From JAEUJZ01 sp964460115 (lineage in GTDB: Bacteria; Myxococcota_A; Polyangia; Palsa-1104; JAEUJZ01): a stretch of 64,000 nucleotides of DNA. Of the stretch, positions 28,051 through 36,203 are shown piece by piece; positions within the stretch are counted from its first letter, which is position 1, and the number at the start of each line of letters is the position of its first letter. Under the pieces are notes generated by a model. It made no database searches and was not told the DNA's origin. It worked only from the letters and a program-made list of their open reading frames with translations. A program made the translations under genes and the position numbers. The DNA lies in contig CAYWPR010000005.1 of NCBI GenBank assembly GCA_964460115.1, positions 1 to 64,000 of the forward strand, read 5' to 3'.

Positions 28051-28392
28051 GGATTTGGATCTCCTAGACTGGAATATGACGAGCAAACGACAACCAGGGA
28101 ACGCGCGAAACCTAACGCAGCGAAATGGATGCGCAAGGAAAAAAGTGAAAAAGGAGTATGTAAAGCAAAACTCTCGACGCGTTGCGCAGCTAATTTACAA
28201 TCAGTCCCAAGTTCCGGGGCGTATGTCGCAAAGGGCGCGGTCGATACATTCGGCAGCGACCTTGTCGCACAGGATGACTTGTCCGACCGCTAGCGGAATG
28301 ATTGACGAAAAAACGCATAAGAGAAAGAGCAGTCTATATGGAGTGGGCAATTCGGCGTCCGCCCGAGGAACTATTGGAGAAGTGCGAAAACC
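28051..28392. other. gene-free stretch holding a displaced aroB tail
   Basis: This 342-base gap has no convincing gene. Its middle (28171-28301) is a diverged copy of the aroB 3' end; its left part (28051-28170) is AT-richer than the neighbourhood and has no feature I can name; its right part (28302-28392) leads into the small lipoprotein gene. Confidence 0.7.
28171..28301 (-). pseudogene. displaced 3' fragment of aroB (direct repeat, copy B)
   Basis: 131 bases that align without gaps to 30024-30154, the end of the intact aroB plus 24 bases beyond its stop. The final 33 bases of the match (ACAGGATGACTTGTCCGACC and onward to AATGA) are identical; elsewhere roughly a fifth of positions differ. 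Read in the aroB frame on the minus strand it still encodes IPLAVGQVILCDKVAAECID and RALCDIRPGTWD then TGA, against IPLAVGQVILCDQVFTECID and RALWDIRTETWEAT in aroB, so the differences are those expected between two genes under selection rather than decay of a recent copy. No aroB sequence lies beyond 28301. It is therefore a severed gene tail. Confidence 0.85.
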
Positions 28393-28848
28393 TCATGGTC
28401 CCCCAGCGCCTACGACTTCTCCAAATGACAGCCTGTCGTCTGCCTTGCCGCCACACAGCCTCGCGCTTACGCTTCCGGCAAACAGAATCTTGAATGACTT
28501 TGCATCCGGCTCCTCGGGTTCCAGACAGACCTCCAGGTGCGCCTGGTCATGAGCGATGACTAGGCGCTGCCCGAAAAAAGAGAATCTTGCCGCCTCGACA
28601 TCGCTCAGATGGAACTTCTGTTTGAGAAAAGCTCGCGCGCGCTCGTTGCGAGCACTCGTCCTTGCTTTCTCCTCGGCCTGAGCCTTGACGACCCGGTCGG
28701 TGCAGCTTTCGAAGTGACACACTAAGCCTGCGCTGCACTCAGCGTCTTTGGTGCATGCCGCACCGGTGTTTCCTCGGCAGCTCGCCAAAACAAGGAATAA
28801 GGCTACCCGAGTACCTATCCAGGTCCACCCATCGGGTACCGTAATCAT
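28393..28848 (-). CDS. small cysteine-rich lipoprotein
   Basis: A 151-residue predicted lipoprotein: signal peptide ending in the lipobox LASC, a short cysteine-rich segment (CTKDAECSAGLVCHFESC, the C-x4-C-x5-C-x4-C pattern of many myxobacterial surface proteins), a charged helical region (VVKAQAEEKARTSARNERARAF), and a beta-rich end with two further cysteines. Function unknown. Its ATG overlaps the TGA of the upstream membrane-protein gene (ATGA at 28845-28848), so the two form one unit, and that unit lies inside the aroB-tail repeats. Confidence 0.7.
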   Translation of the reverse strand: MITVPDGWTWIGTRVALFLVLASCRGNTGAACTKDAECSAGLVCHFESCTDRVVKAQAEEKARTSARNERARAFLKQKFHLSDVEAARFSFFGQRLVIAHDQAHLEVCLEPEEPDAKSFKILFAGSVSARLCGGKADDRLSFGEVVGAGGP

Positions 28849-29597
28849 GTCGCGCTGGCCTCGTTTCTATTCGGGACCTTGCGCAGTAGCATCAGATTGA
28901 TCGCAGCAAGACCTACAACAATGGGAACGCTGAAGATCAGGAAGATGATGAGGAAGGTGTTGAACGAGTATTCGGACTTCGGAGCACCTGCCGCATATTT
29001 GGCCGGGGTCGCAGCGCGCATGAGCCAGCGCTGCGCGGCCTCATGCTTCTTCGCGAAGGGCGCGAGCCGAGCCAGAAGCTGATCGGCGGCGGGGTTGGCG
29101 TTGTCTTGCAGGTAGGCCGAAGGGCCTAGGGCGATCGGCCACAGCTTAACCGCTCCCTTGGCCGTCTTGACCTCCAGCGCATTGCCTCCGGTAAAGAACG
29201 GAGGGAAGCGCTTAGCCCCCGGCAGGCGCGTATAGCCTTGCTCGCCCTCTTCCGGAAAGGCCGGCGGTACGCCGAACATCTTGATCTCGGTGCTGTCGTC
29301 GAGATCAATGGAGACGTTTCTGACTGTCAGTTTTGCTCCTGCCAAACTGACAGGGCCGCTGTCTTCTTCGATGCGAAGCGACCAGAAGCCTTCAAAGACC
29401 AAAAACAGCGCGAACACGCCACCTGCAATGACCCACATCCAGTTGCTCTTGTTCCTAAGGGTGCGTTCGCGCTGTTGAACGACAATTCCCAAAAGACATA
29501 GCAGCGCTGCCGCAATCGCAAGCGTAATGAACCCCTGCGCTTTGGCGTAGTACGCGATGGAAGGATGCACCTGAACAACAAGAAGAGCCGAATCCAT
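28845..29597 (-). CDS. three-helix membrane protein of unknown function
   Basis: A 250-residue protein with two N-terminal helices (about 22-40 and 53-71), an exported domain of some 140 residues (KLTVRNVSIDLDDSTEIKMF, FFTGGNALEVKTAKG), and a C-terminal helix (about 214-238, FLIIFLIFSVPIVVGLAAINLML) followed by a basic tail. No family recognised. It is translated together with the downstream lipoprotein. An AT-rich promoter-like region lies just upstream (29609-29638). Both genes are flanked by the aroB-tail direct repeats, so they may be cargo of an integrated segment. Confidence 0.7.
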   Translation of the reverse strand: MDSALLVVQVHPSIAYYAKAQGFITLAIAAALLCLLGIVVQQRERTLRNKSNWMWVIAGGVFALFLVFEGFWSLRIEEDSGPVSLAGAKLTVRNVSIDLDDSTEIKMFGVPPAFPEEGEQGYTRLPGAKRFPPFFTGGNALEVKTAKGAVKLWPIALGPSAYLQDNANPAADQLLARLAPFAKKHEAAQRWLMRAATPAKYAAGAPKSEYSFNTFLIIFLIFSVPIVVGLAAINLMLLRKVPNRNEASAT

Positions 29598-30023
29598 GAG
29601 ATGGAACTATATAAGTACGTTGCTTGATGTGAAGTCAAGGCACGACGCGCTTCCGGTGCATCACTCCGACGCGGCGCATCAGCGACAGGGGTTCGCTGGC
29701 TCGAGCATGCCTGGGCGGGGCTGGATTTCGGTCAGCTTAACACCCGCCTGATCAACGCCGAAAAGAGAGATCACTCTGCCTTTTTTATGTCGAAGATAGG
29801 AACGAAGCTTGCCCGCGGGTGGGCTAAGCGGATCGACCTTCTGGTCCTCGCTTTATTAAGCGCACCAGTCTCAGACCCGTTGGCCTTCTTGTCGCTCACT
29901 TAATGTATCGTATTTCCTAGTTATCGATATACCAAACAACATCAAAGCGTACGCGAATTCTGGAGGTGATGCGGCGCGTCCGCGAGCGCTTCATCCTAAA
30001 ATGGAAGGTGAGCCTCGTCATCA
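29598..30023. other. gene-poor flank of the cassette
   Basis: No convincing gene between the membrane-protein gene and the aroB-side repeat. A frame without start codon runs on the plus strand from before 29640 to a stop at 29901 and contains RWLEHAWAGLDFGQLNTRL, which faintly resembles the N-terminal DNA-binding segment of Tn5/IS4-type transposases (W-x-E-x-x-F...L-G-D...R-L). The similarity is too weak to call a remnant. The segment after 29900 is AT-richer. Confidence 0.5.
29609..29638 (-). promoter_or_regulatory. predicted promoter of the two-gene cassette
   Basis: On the minus strand TTGACT (29633-29638) is followed after 18 bases by TTATAT (29609-29614) inside the AT-rich TTATATAGT, about a dozen bases before the ATG at 29597. 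The leader would be very short. Confidence 0.4.
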
Positions 30024-30154
30024 CTCTCGACGTGTTGGGCGGCTGATTTAGGTAGCTTCCCAAGTTTCGGTGCGTATGTCCCAAAGGGCGCGGTCTATGC
30101 ATTCGGTAAAGACCTGATCACACAGGATGACTTGTCCGACCGCTAGCGGAATGA
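30024..30154 (+). repeat. 131-bp direct repeat, copy A (3' end of intact aroB)
   Basis: Partner of 28171-28301, same orientation. It covers the last 107 bases of aroB (minus strand) and 24 bases beyond its stop codon. The two copies bracket the lipoprotein/membrane-protein cassette, the arrangement produced when an element integrates into a gene's 3' end and brings its own replacement tail. Confidence 0.85.
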
Positions 30155-31154
30155 CAAAGCGCAGATGGGTCCCGATGCGTTTTTTGTCTTGAAACATCGC
30201 GGCGCGAATCTCTTTGAGAGGCACACTAGGCAAACGGACTGGCAGTCCGATTCGTCTAAGCAGCGCCGCAATGCGCGCAGGCAGCACCGGGTCGCAGCGT
30301 CCAAGGTGATAGGACAGACGCGCCGCCGCAATAAGTCCGACGCTAACCGCCTCGCCGTGCAGCAGCTTATAGCCGCTATTTTGCTCGAAGGCATGGGCAA
30401 AAGTATGTCCCAGATTCAGAAGCATTCGGGTTCCCATTTCCAGCGGATCTTCCTCGACGATGCGTATTTTGACGCGGACCGCGGCAGCGATAAGTTCAAG
30501 GGTGTCCATTTGGTCGAGCGCTTGCTGTTCCAGACGGCAAAAAAGCGCTGAATCGCCAATCAGGGCGTGTTTGACCACCTCGGCGAATCCGGCGCGAAAG
30601 TGACGGCCGGGCAAGCTGAAAAGCAGATTGGGATCCAAAAAGACAACTTCCGGAGCCTTGAACGCGCCAATCAAATTTTTGCCTTGCGGCAGGTTGACGG
30701 CGGTTTTGCCGCCAATTGCAGCATCGATCATGGCCAAAAGAGTCGTCGGCACAAGCACAAGCGGCACTCCGCGCAGATACGTTGCGGCGGCAAAGCCAGC
30801 AACGTCGCCAATCACGCCTCCACCAAGCGCGAGCACCGGACTTTGCCGAAAAAGACCTTGCGCCACAAACTGCTCATAAAGCTGCGCCACGGTGGTCAGG
30901 CTTTTGTGCGGTTCGTCGTCGGAAATTAGGCAGCGCACCACACGAAATCCGGCAGCTTCCAGACTTTGGGTGATGCGTTTGCCATGCAGATGCGCAATGT
31001 GCGCACTTGTGACCAGCGCCGCCGGGCCGGCCGGAATTCCCAAACGGCGCAATTCCGGTCCTATCTGCGCGGTGATTCCCGCTGCCAAAAGCAGCGGATG
31101 TTTTTTTTCGGCGAGACGTACATCGATGCGCTGAAAATTCGACATGGCGCTCAT
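30048..31154 (-). CDS. aroB: 3-dehydroquinate synthase
   Basis: Second step of the shikimate pathway: converts DAHP to 3-dehydroquinate with NAD and a divalent metal. The 368 residues contain GGGVIGDVAGFAAATYLRG (NAD-binding loop, from about residue 111), PTTLLAMIDAAIGGKTAVN (about 137-154), the FAEVVKHALI metal-ligand Glu region, and HTFAHAFE with the metal-binding His. Last gene of an aroF-aroA-aroC-aroB run; the ATG at 31154 is 11 bases after the aroC stop, with a second ATG nine bases on. Its last 36 codons lie in the direct repeat, so this tail may have been acquired with the neighbouring cassette. Confidence 0.96.
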   Translation of the reverse strand: MSAMSNFQRIDVRLAEKKHPLLLAAGITAQIGPELRRLGIPAGPAALVTSAHIAHLHGKRITQSLEAAGFRVVRCLISDDEPHKSLTTVAQLYEQFVAQGLFRQSPVLALGGGVIGDVAGFAAATYLRGVPLVLVPTTLLAMIDAAIGGKTAVNLPQGKNLIGAFKAPEVVFLDPNLLFSLPGRHFRAGFAEVVKHALIGDSALFCRLEQQALDQMDTLELIAAAVRVKIRIVEEDPLEMGTRMLLNLGHTFAHAFEQNSGYKLLHGEAVSVGLIAAARLSYHLGRCDPVLPARIAALLRRIGLPVRLPSVPLKEIRAAMFQDKKRIGTHLRFVIPLAVGQVILCDQVFTECIDRALWDIRTETWEAT

Positions 31155-31165
31155 AAAAATCTGGC

Positions 31166-32350
31166 TTAAATGCGCCAGGGCTGGTTGTGCATAGGAAGGT
31201 CGCCAAGATGACTGCGGCGCAGGCTTTGATAGCGCGTGCGCATTTCTGCCAAGCTATCGCCGCCGAGTTTTTCAAAAAGGGCATCACATAGGACGATGGC
31301 GGCCATGGCCTCGCCGACCGGTACGGCGCGCGGCACGGCGCAAAAATCGCTGCGCTGGTAAACGCTAGGATGGGCTGTTGCCGCGGCCAGATCGACGCTA
31401 TGCAGCGGCTGCAAAGTTGTGCTTAGTGGCTTCATCGCCATGCGCATGAGCAGCGGCTCGCCGGTGCTGATTCCGCCTTCTAGGCCGCCGGCGTGGTTGC
31501 TGTTCCGTTGCAGATGGCCATCGTCTGCAAGATGAATTTCATCGTGCACTTTGGTGCCGCGCTTTTGGGCGTTTGCGAAGGCGGGGCCAAATTCGATTCC
31601 TTTTACAGCGGGAATGCTTAGCAAAGCCATGGAGAGGCGGGCTCCCAATCGCCGATCCCAGTGCGCATAACTGCCAAGCCCCGGAGGAAGCTGCAACGCC
31701 ACTACTTCGAAGATTCCGCCCAAAGTGTCCTTGGCTTTGCGCGCATTTTTGATCGCCTGGCGCATCGCTGGCACCGCCGATTCATCGGGACAGGCGACAT
31801 CGTTCTTTTGTGCGGCGGCAAAGCGCCGCCTATATACATTCGCTTCGGCGGAAGCGTCCAGCTTGGCCATGGCCTCACCAATGGCGACTACATAACCGCC
31901 GACCTCGATGTCGAAGGCTTGCAGAAACTGCCGACATATCGCCCCAACCGCGACGCGCATAGTCGTTTCGCGGGCGCTGGCGCGCTCTAAGGCCATCCGC
32001 AAGTCCTTAAAGCCGTACTTGATGGTTCCGGTCAGGTCGGCATGCCCGGGCCGCGGAATGGTCATTGGGGCAATGTCTTTGTGCTGCCAGTTTTTCCAGT
32101 CCAGGTTGGCCACATCTAGGGCGATGGGGCCGCCCATGGTTTGTCCGCCCATGATTCCGGAAGTAATTTGAACGGAGTCCTTTTCGATGCGCATACGCGC
32201 CCCGGAGCCGTAGCCGCTTTGGCGGCGGCGCAAGTCGGCGTTTATGGCCTGTGAATCGATGACAAAGCCGGCCGGAACGCCTTCCAGAATCGCAGTCAGC
32301 CGCGGGCCGTGGCTTTCACCGGCAGTCAGAAAACGAAGGCGAGACAACAT
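31166..32350 (-). CDS. aroC: chorismate synthase
   Basis: Last shikimate-pathway step: EPSP to chorismate, needing reduced FMN. From ATG 32350 the 394-residue protein begins MLSRLRFLTAGESHGPRLTAI, the first conserved chorismate-synthase signature, followed by GSGARMRIE, RPGHADLTGTIKYG with RASARETTMRVAVG, and near the C-terminus the GGISTGEPLLMRMAMKP motif and the RSDFCAVPRAVPVGEAM signature. A GGAG lies eight bases before this ATG; an upstream TTG-type extension would overlap aroA and add non-conserved residues. There are 22 bases between aroA and aroC. Confidence 0.96.
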   Translation of the reverse strand: MLSRLRFLTAGESHGPRLTAILEGVPAGFVIDSQAINADLRRRQSGYGSGARMRIEKDSVQITSGIMGGQTMGGPIALDVANLDWKNWQHKDIAPMTIPRPGHADLTGTIKYGFKDLRMALERASARETTMRVAVGAICRQFLQAFDIEVGGYVVAIGEAMAKLDASAEANVYRRRFAAAQKNDVACPDESAVPAMRQAIKNARKAKDTLGGIFEVVALQLPPGLGSYAHWDRRLGARLSMALLSIPAVKGIEFGPAFANAQKRGTKVHDEIHLADDGHLQRNSNHAGGLEGGISTGEPLLMRMAMKPLSTTLQPLHSVDLAAATAHPSVYQRSDFCAVPRAVPVGEAMAAIVLCDALFEKLGGDSLAEMRTRYQSLRRSHLGDLPMHNQPWRI

Positions 32351-32372
32351 CGGAAATTCTCCGCAGCGGATT

Positions 32373-33707
32373 TCAATTCGCTGGCTGAAAATTGGGCACT
32401 TCGACAAGTGAGGCGCCAAGCGCTTGCAGGGTTCTAACAAACGATGGAAAGCTGTCGCGGGTCACCGCCGCATTTTCGATTTCGGTAGTGCCTTGGGCGA
32501 TACATCCAGCCACGGCCAGTCCCATGGCCAGGCGGTGATCCTGATGACTTTGAACCGTGCTTCCCAAAAAAGGGGTAGGGCCCTCGATGCGAAAACCATC
32601 ATCGGTAGTTGCGATGCGCGCGCCGAGCCGCGTAAGCTCGGTCGCGGTCGTATGGATGCGATCGGTTTCTTTGACGCGCAGCTCGGCGGCGTTGCCAATT
32701 GTCGTAACGCCTTGGGCCTGGGTGGCGCATAGTGCCAAAAGTGGCAGCTCATCGATCATGGTGACGATGTCGGGGCCAGAAAAGTGCTGCGCCTGCAACG
32801 GGCTGTGCCGCACTTCCAGATCGGCGACTGGCTCGCCGTCTACTTCGCGCTGGTTTGTATAGCGAATGTCGGCGCCCATGGCCAAAAGCGCTGAAATTAG
32901 ACCCGTGCGCGTGGCGTTTATGCCGACGTCTTCGATGCATACGTGGCTGCCCGGTACCAAAACGGCGGCGCCTAGAACAAATGCCGCGGAACTCATGTCG
33001 CCAGGAATGCGCATTTGCAAAGGACGTAGAGAGGCTTGCGCGGGTTCGATGCGAATTTGTCCGAATTGGCAGCGCAGCGTCGCGCCCATTGCGGTCAATA
33101 GACGTTCGGTGTGGTCGCGCGTTGGACCAGGTTCAAAAACGGTCAGCGCATCTTGCGCATAAAGTCCCAAAAGCAAAAGGCAGCTTTTGACCTGCGCGCT
33201 GGCCATCGGCATTGTGTAAGTGCCGCCGCGCAGCGAATGCGCCGCCGCCCCGGCCAAGCCGAGCGGTGCAAAGCGGCCGTTTTCGCGGCCAATGATGTGG
33301 GCGCCAAACTGGCGCAGAGGCGTCACCACGCGATCCATGGGACGAAAAAGAAGTTGCGCGCTGCCGGTCAAAAAGCTTTCAAAGCGTTGTCCGGCCAAAA
33401 GCCCAAGGATAAGTCGCAGGGCGGTTCCGGAATTGCGACAGTCAAGTACCGCGGCGGGTGCGCGCAGGCCGTAAAGACCGCGCCCATAAATCAAACATTC
33501 ATTCGGCGCAGGGGTTTCGACGCGAACTCCCAGCGCGCCAATCAGATCGCGTGTAGTTTGGCAGGCTTCGCTGTTTGGAAAATTTGAGAGGCGGCTTATG
33601 CCGTCGGCAATGCTTCCCAAAAGCAAAGCGCGGTGGCTGATTGATTTGTCGCCAGGTACTCGGCAGCGGCCAAAAAGTGGTGGGCTTTTTCGCACCCGCA
33701 TGCGCAT
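32373..33707 (-). CDS. aroA: 5-enolpyruvylshikimate-3-phosphate synthase
   Basis: Transfers enolpyruvyl from PEP to shikimate-3-phosphate. The 444 residues show VPGDKSISHRALLLG (Lys21), the NSGTALRLILGLLAGQ loop, RPMDRVVTPLRQFGA, the SAQVKSCLLLLGLYA helix, MIDELPLLALCA with the catalytic Asp/Glu, and RVKETDRIHTTATEL near the end. In the second motif the residue before T in NSGTALRL matches glyphosate-sensitive and -tolerant forms ambiguously, so sensitivity is not stated. Encoded between aroF (seven-base gap) and aroC. Confidence 0.96.
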   Translation of the reverse strand: MRMRVRKSPPLFGRCRVPGDKSISHRALLLGSIADGISRLSNFPNSEACQTTRDLIGALGVRVETPAPNECLIYGRGLYGLRAPAAVLDCRNSGTALRLILGLLAGQRFESFLTGSAQLLFRPMDRVVTPLRQFGAHIIGRENGRFAPLGLAGAAAHSLRGGTYTMPMASAQVKSCLLLLGLYAQDALTVFEPGPTRDHTERLLTAMGATLRCQFGQIRIEPAQASLRPLQMRIPGDMSSAAFVLGAAVLVPGSHVCIEDVGINATRTGLISALLAMGADIRYTNQREVDGEPVADLEVRHSPLQAQHFSGPDIVTMIDELPLLALCATQAQGVTTIGNAAELRVKETDRIHTTATELTRLGARIATTDDGFRIEGPTPFLGSTVQSHQDHRLAMGLAVAGCIAQGTTEIENAAVTRDSFPSFVRTLQALGASLVEVPNFQPAN

Positions 33708-33714
33708 CCTTTGC

Positions 33715-34692
33715 TTAGCGTGACGAAATTCGGCTGGCCAAGATGAGGGCCTCGACTTGTTCGGGGGCTACGGCTTGCGGCCCGTCGCTTTGCGCCTGCC
33801 CCGGGTCATCGTGGGTTTCGATGAGCAATCCGCAAGCGCCAGCGGCCAGCGCCGCCTGAGCCAGCGGCGCAATCAGGTCGCGACGGCCTGCCGCGTGCGA
33901 AGGGTCGACCAGAACCGGAAGGTGATAAACGTTCGCCAAAAGCGCCACCGCGCCCAGATCGAGCAGACTGCGCGTGTTCGAATCAAAACCGCGAATGCCA
34001 CGCTCGCAAAAAATGACGGCGCGAGCGCCATGCAAAAGACAATACTCAGCCGCCGACAGCCATTCTTCTACGGTGGCTGCCATGCCGCGTTTGAGCAGCA
34101 CCGGCATTGCGGTCTGCGCGACGCTGCGCAAAAGCGCGAAGTTTGACATATTGCGCGAACCGACCTGTATTAGATCGGAGTGCGCAGCGACGAGTGCCAC
34201 TTCTTCAACGGCGGTGGCCTCTGTGACTACTTTGAGTCCATGCCGGTCGGCGGCAGCGCGCAACCAACTTAGGGCTTTTGCGCCGTGGCCTTGAAAGGAA
34301 TACGGTGAAGTTCGTGGTTTGTACGCGCCGCCACGCAAAAAACGTACCCCGAATCCGGCAAGCTTTTGGGCCAGACGATCTATCTGCGCGGCCGATTCGA
34401 CGCTGCACGGCCCGGCCATGAAAGTGGGCGGACAACCTAAGCCGAGCTCCTCATCGCCGATGCGCACCACCTTAGCATGCGCATCGACCAGCGGATGCTG
34501 CGAGCTTGCTGCAAAAACCTCGGCCACTCCTTCGATGCTGCGCAGGGCTTCGAGAGAAACACCGGCAGAGTGCGGCTCCACCAAAAAGAGCGTCTGCTTT
34601 GCAGCCTGCAAAGGACGTATCCACATTCCTTTGGCGATAAGCGCCTGGCGCACTTTGATGAGATCTGCGCCGCCCTGCAGGGTTATGACCAT
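33715..34692 (-). CDS. aroF: DAHP synthase, type I-beta with regulatory N-domain
   Basis: Commits PEP and erythrose-4-phosphate to the shikimate pathway. From ATG 34692 the protein has 325 residues: an N-terminal ferredoxin-like domain (about 1-70, MVITLQGGADLIKVRQAL) like that giving feedback control in the Thermotoga enzyme, then the barrel with AGPCSVES (about 93-100), FLRGGAYKPRTSPYSFQG (about 118-135), PVLLKRGM, ERGIRGFD and VDPSHAAGRRD. GGAG precedes the ATG by five bases; the open frame extends 42 codons further but without conservation. First gene of the aro operon, divergent from the LeuA-like gene. Confidence 0.93.
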   Translation of the reverse strand: MVITLQGGADLIKVRQALIAKGMWIRPLQAAKQTLFLVEPHSAGVSLEALRSIEGVAEVFAASSQHPLVDAHAKVVRIGDEELGLGCPPTFMAGPCSVESAAQIDRLAQKLAGFGVRFLRGGAYKPRTSPYSFQGHGAKALSWLRAAADRHGLKVVTEATAVEEVALVAAHSDLIQVGSRNMSNFALLRSVAQTAMPVLLKRGMAATVEEWLSAAEYCLLHGARAVIFCERGIRGFDSNTRSLLDLGAVALLANVYHLPVLVDPSHAAGRRDLIAPLAQAALAAGACGLLIETHDDPGQAQSDGPQAVAPEQVEALILASRISSR

Positions 34693-34865
34693 GGCGGCTC
34701 CGCGAGGGCAAAAATCGTTCGCAAGGGCCTCCATTTTGGATGCGCTGTTCCGGCGGAGAACATGCGCCGACCGTAACATACCCTCGACTCGCCGCAAGTC
34801 TTGACGCGGTCTTCTCATCGTTTCGCGCCTACTGCGCGGAACTAGCGGAACTAGAAGATGGCTGA

Positions 34866-34895
34866 TTGACCCTTTTGCAGGCAGACAAGTATAGT
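34866..34895 (+). promoter_or_regulatory. predicted promoter of the LeuA-like gene
   Basis: TTGACC (34866-34871) and TATAGT (34890-34895) are 18 bases apart, with the ATG at 34923. The -10 matches five of six consensus positions. The 230 bases between the two divergent coding starts would also hold the aroF promoter, which I could not place with confidence. Confidence 0.55.
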
Positions 34896-34922
34896 GGCAC
34901 CCCCACGACGGAGGTGCCGACT

Positions 34923-36191
34923 ATGGAGAGCCAGGCGAGTGCCGCGCGGCCAAGCGCAGCGGAAATCATTTACGACTGGAATACGCGTGACCCGCATGAA
35001 CCGCTCGTGCCGCTTGGTTTTTCGCTGTTTGATGAAACTTTGCGCGATGGTCTGCAATCGCCGTCGGTGCAATCTCCGGACATCGAAGACAAGATTCAAA
35101 TTGTCGAGCTTTTGGCCAAGCTCGGCGTGCAGTACGTCGACATCGGCCTGCCCGGGGCCGGACCGCGCGCATTTGCGGACTGTTTGCGCATCCTTTTGGC
35201 CATTCGCGACCGCAAACTGCCGATACGTCCGGCTTGCGCCGCGCGCACGCATCTAAATGATCTGCGACCGATTATAGAAATCAGCCAACAGTCCGGTATA
35301 GCCGTCGAAGTGATGACTTTTATCGGATCCTCGCCGATTCGCGTCTATGCCGAAGACTGGGACGCGGCGCATATGCTGCGCATCTCGGCCGAGGCCATCG
35401 ACTTCGTGGTTAAAAACGGCTTGCCCTGCTGCTACGTGACCGAGGATACGACCCGCGCGCAGCCGCAAATGCTGACGAGTTTGTTCAAAAACGCCCTGGA
35501 TCACGGCGCGCACCGTCTGTGCATCTGCGATACCGTTGGTCATGCCACCCCCGACGGAGTGCGCAGTTTGCTCGGTTTTGCGCGCGAGCTTATCGCCGGA
35601 CAAGGCTTGGCCGGGCAGATTGGTCTAGATTGGCATGGCCACAACGATCGCGGTCTGGCCGTTGCCAATGCGCTTTATGCGTTGCGGGCCGGTGCCGATC
35701 GGGTGCATGGCACGATTTTGGGAATCGGCGAACGCGTCGGCAATGCCGCACTGGATCAGATTCTGGTGAATCTGCATCTGTTCGAGGCGCTGCCCGAGCT
35801 TAGCGATCTGCATCACCTGGTTGCGCTGACTTCGCTGGTCGCGCGCAGTTGTGAGGTCGAAATCCTGCCCAATTATCCGGTTTTCGGCAAAGATGCCTTT
35901 CGCACAGCGACTGGAGTGCACGCCGCCGCGGTCATCAAGGCGGCCCGCAAAGGCGATGCCTTTTTGGCCAATCGCGTTTACTCCAGCGTGCCGGCAGAGC
36001 TTTTTGGCCGGCAGCAGGAAATTGAAATCGGCCCGATGTCCGGCGAATCCAACGTGATCTATTGGTTACAAAATCACGGCATCGAGCCCGACCCAGCGCT
36101 GGTCAAAAAGATTTTCGACCACGCCAAGATTCAGAACCGTTTGCTGACCACCGAAGAAATCCTCGGTCTCATCAATACCGCTTCAGTCTAA
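34923..36191 (+). CDS. 2-isopropylmalate/homocitrate synthase family enzyme
   Basis: A 422-residue Claisen-condensing enzyme of the LeuA/HMG-CoA lyase-like barrel: FDETLRDGLQSPSV (metal-binding Asp and catalytic Arg), VDIGLPGAG, LCICDTVGHATPDGV, HGHNDRGLAVANALYALRAGADRVHGTILGIGERVGNAALD with the metal-binding HxH and the closing Gly-rich loop. It ends after LLTTEEILGLIN without the LeuA allosteric domain. Substrate could be 2-oxoisovalerate, pyruvate (citramalate) or 2-oxoglutarate; not decidable here. ATG 34923 sits six bases after GGAGGTG, the best ribosome-binding site in the area. Confidence 0.85.
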   Translation: MESQASAARPSAAEIIYDWNTRDPHEPLVPLGFSLFDETLRDGLQSPSVQSPDIEDKIQIVELLAKLGVQYVDIGLPGAGPRAFADCLRILLAIRDRKLPIRPACAARTHLNDLRPIIEISQQSGIAVEVMTFIGSSPIRVYAEDWDAAHMLRISAEAIDFVVKNGLPCCYVTEDTTRAQPQMLTSLFKNALDHGAHRLCICDTVGHATPDGVRSLLGFARELIAGQGLAGQIGLDWHGHNDRGLAVANALYALRAGADRVHGTILGIGERVGNAALDQILVNLHLFEALPELSDLHHLVALTSLVARSCEVEILPNYPVFGKDAFRTATGVHAAAVIKAARKGDAFLANRVYSSVPAELFGRQQEIEIGPMSGESNVIYWLQNHGIEPDPALVKKIFDHAKIQNRLLTTEEILGLINTASV

Positions 36192-36203
36192 TCGGAGAGC
36201 TTC

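Noticed and set aside
29917..30102. Small minus frame across the aroB end (HRPRPLGHTHRNLGSYL-type)
   Set aside because: It is a shifted-frame shadow of the aroB C-terminus and overlaps the repeat.
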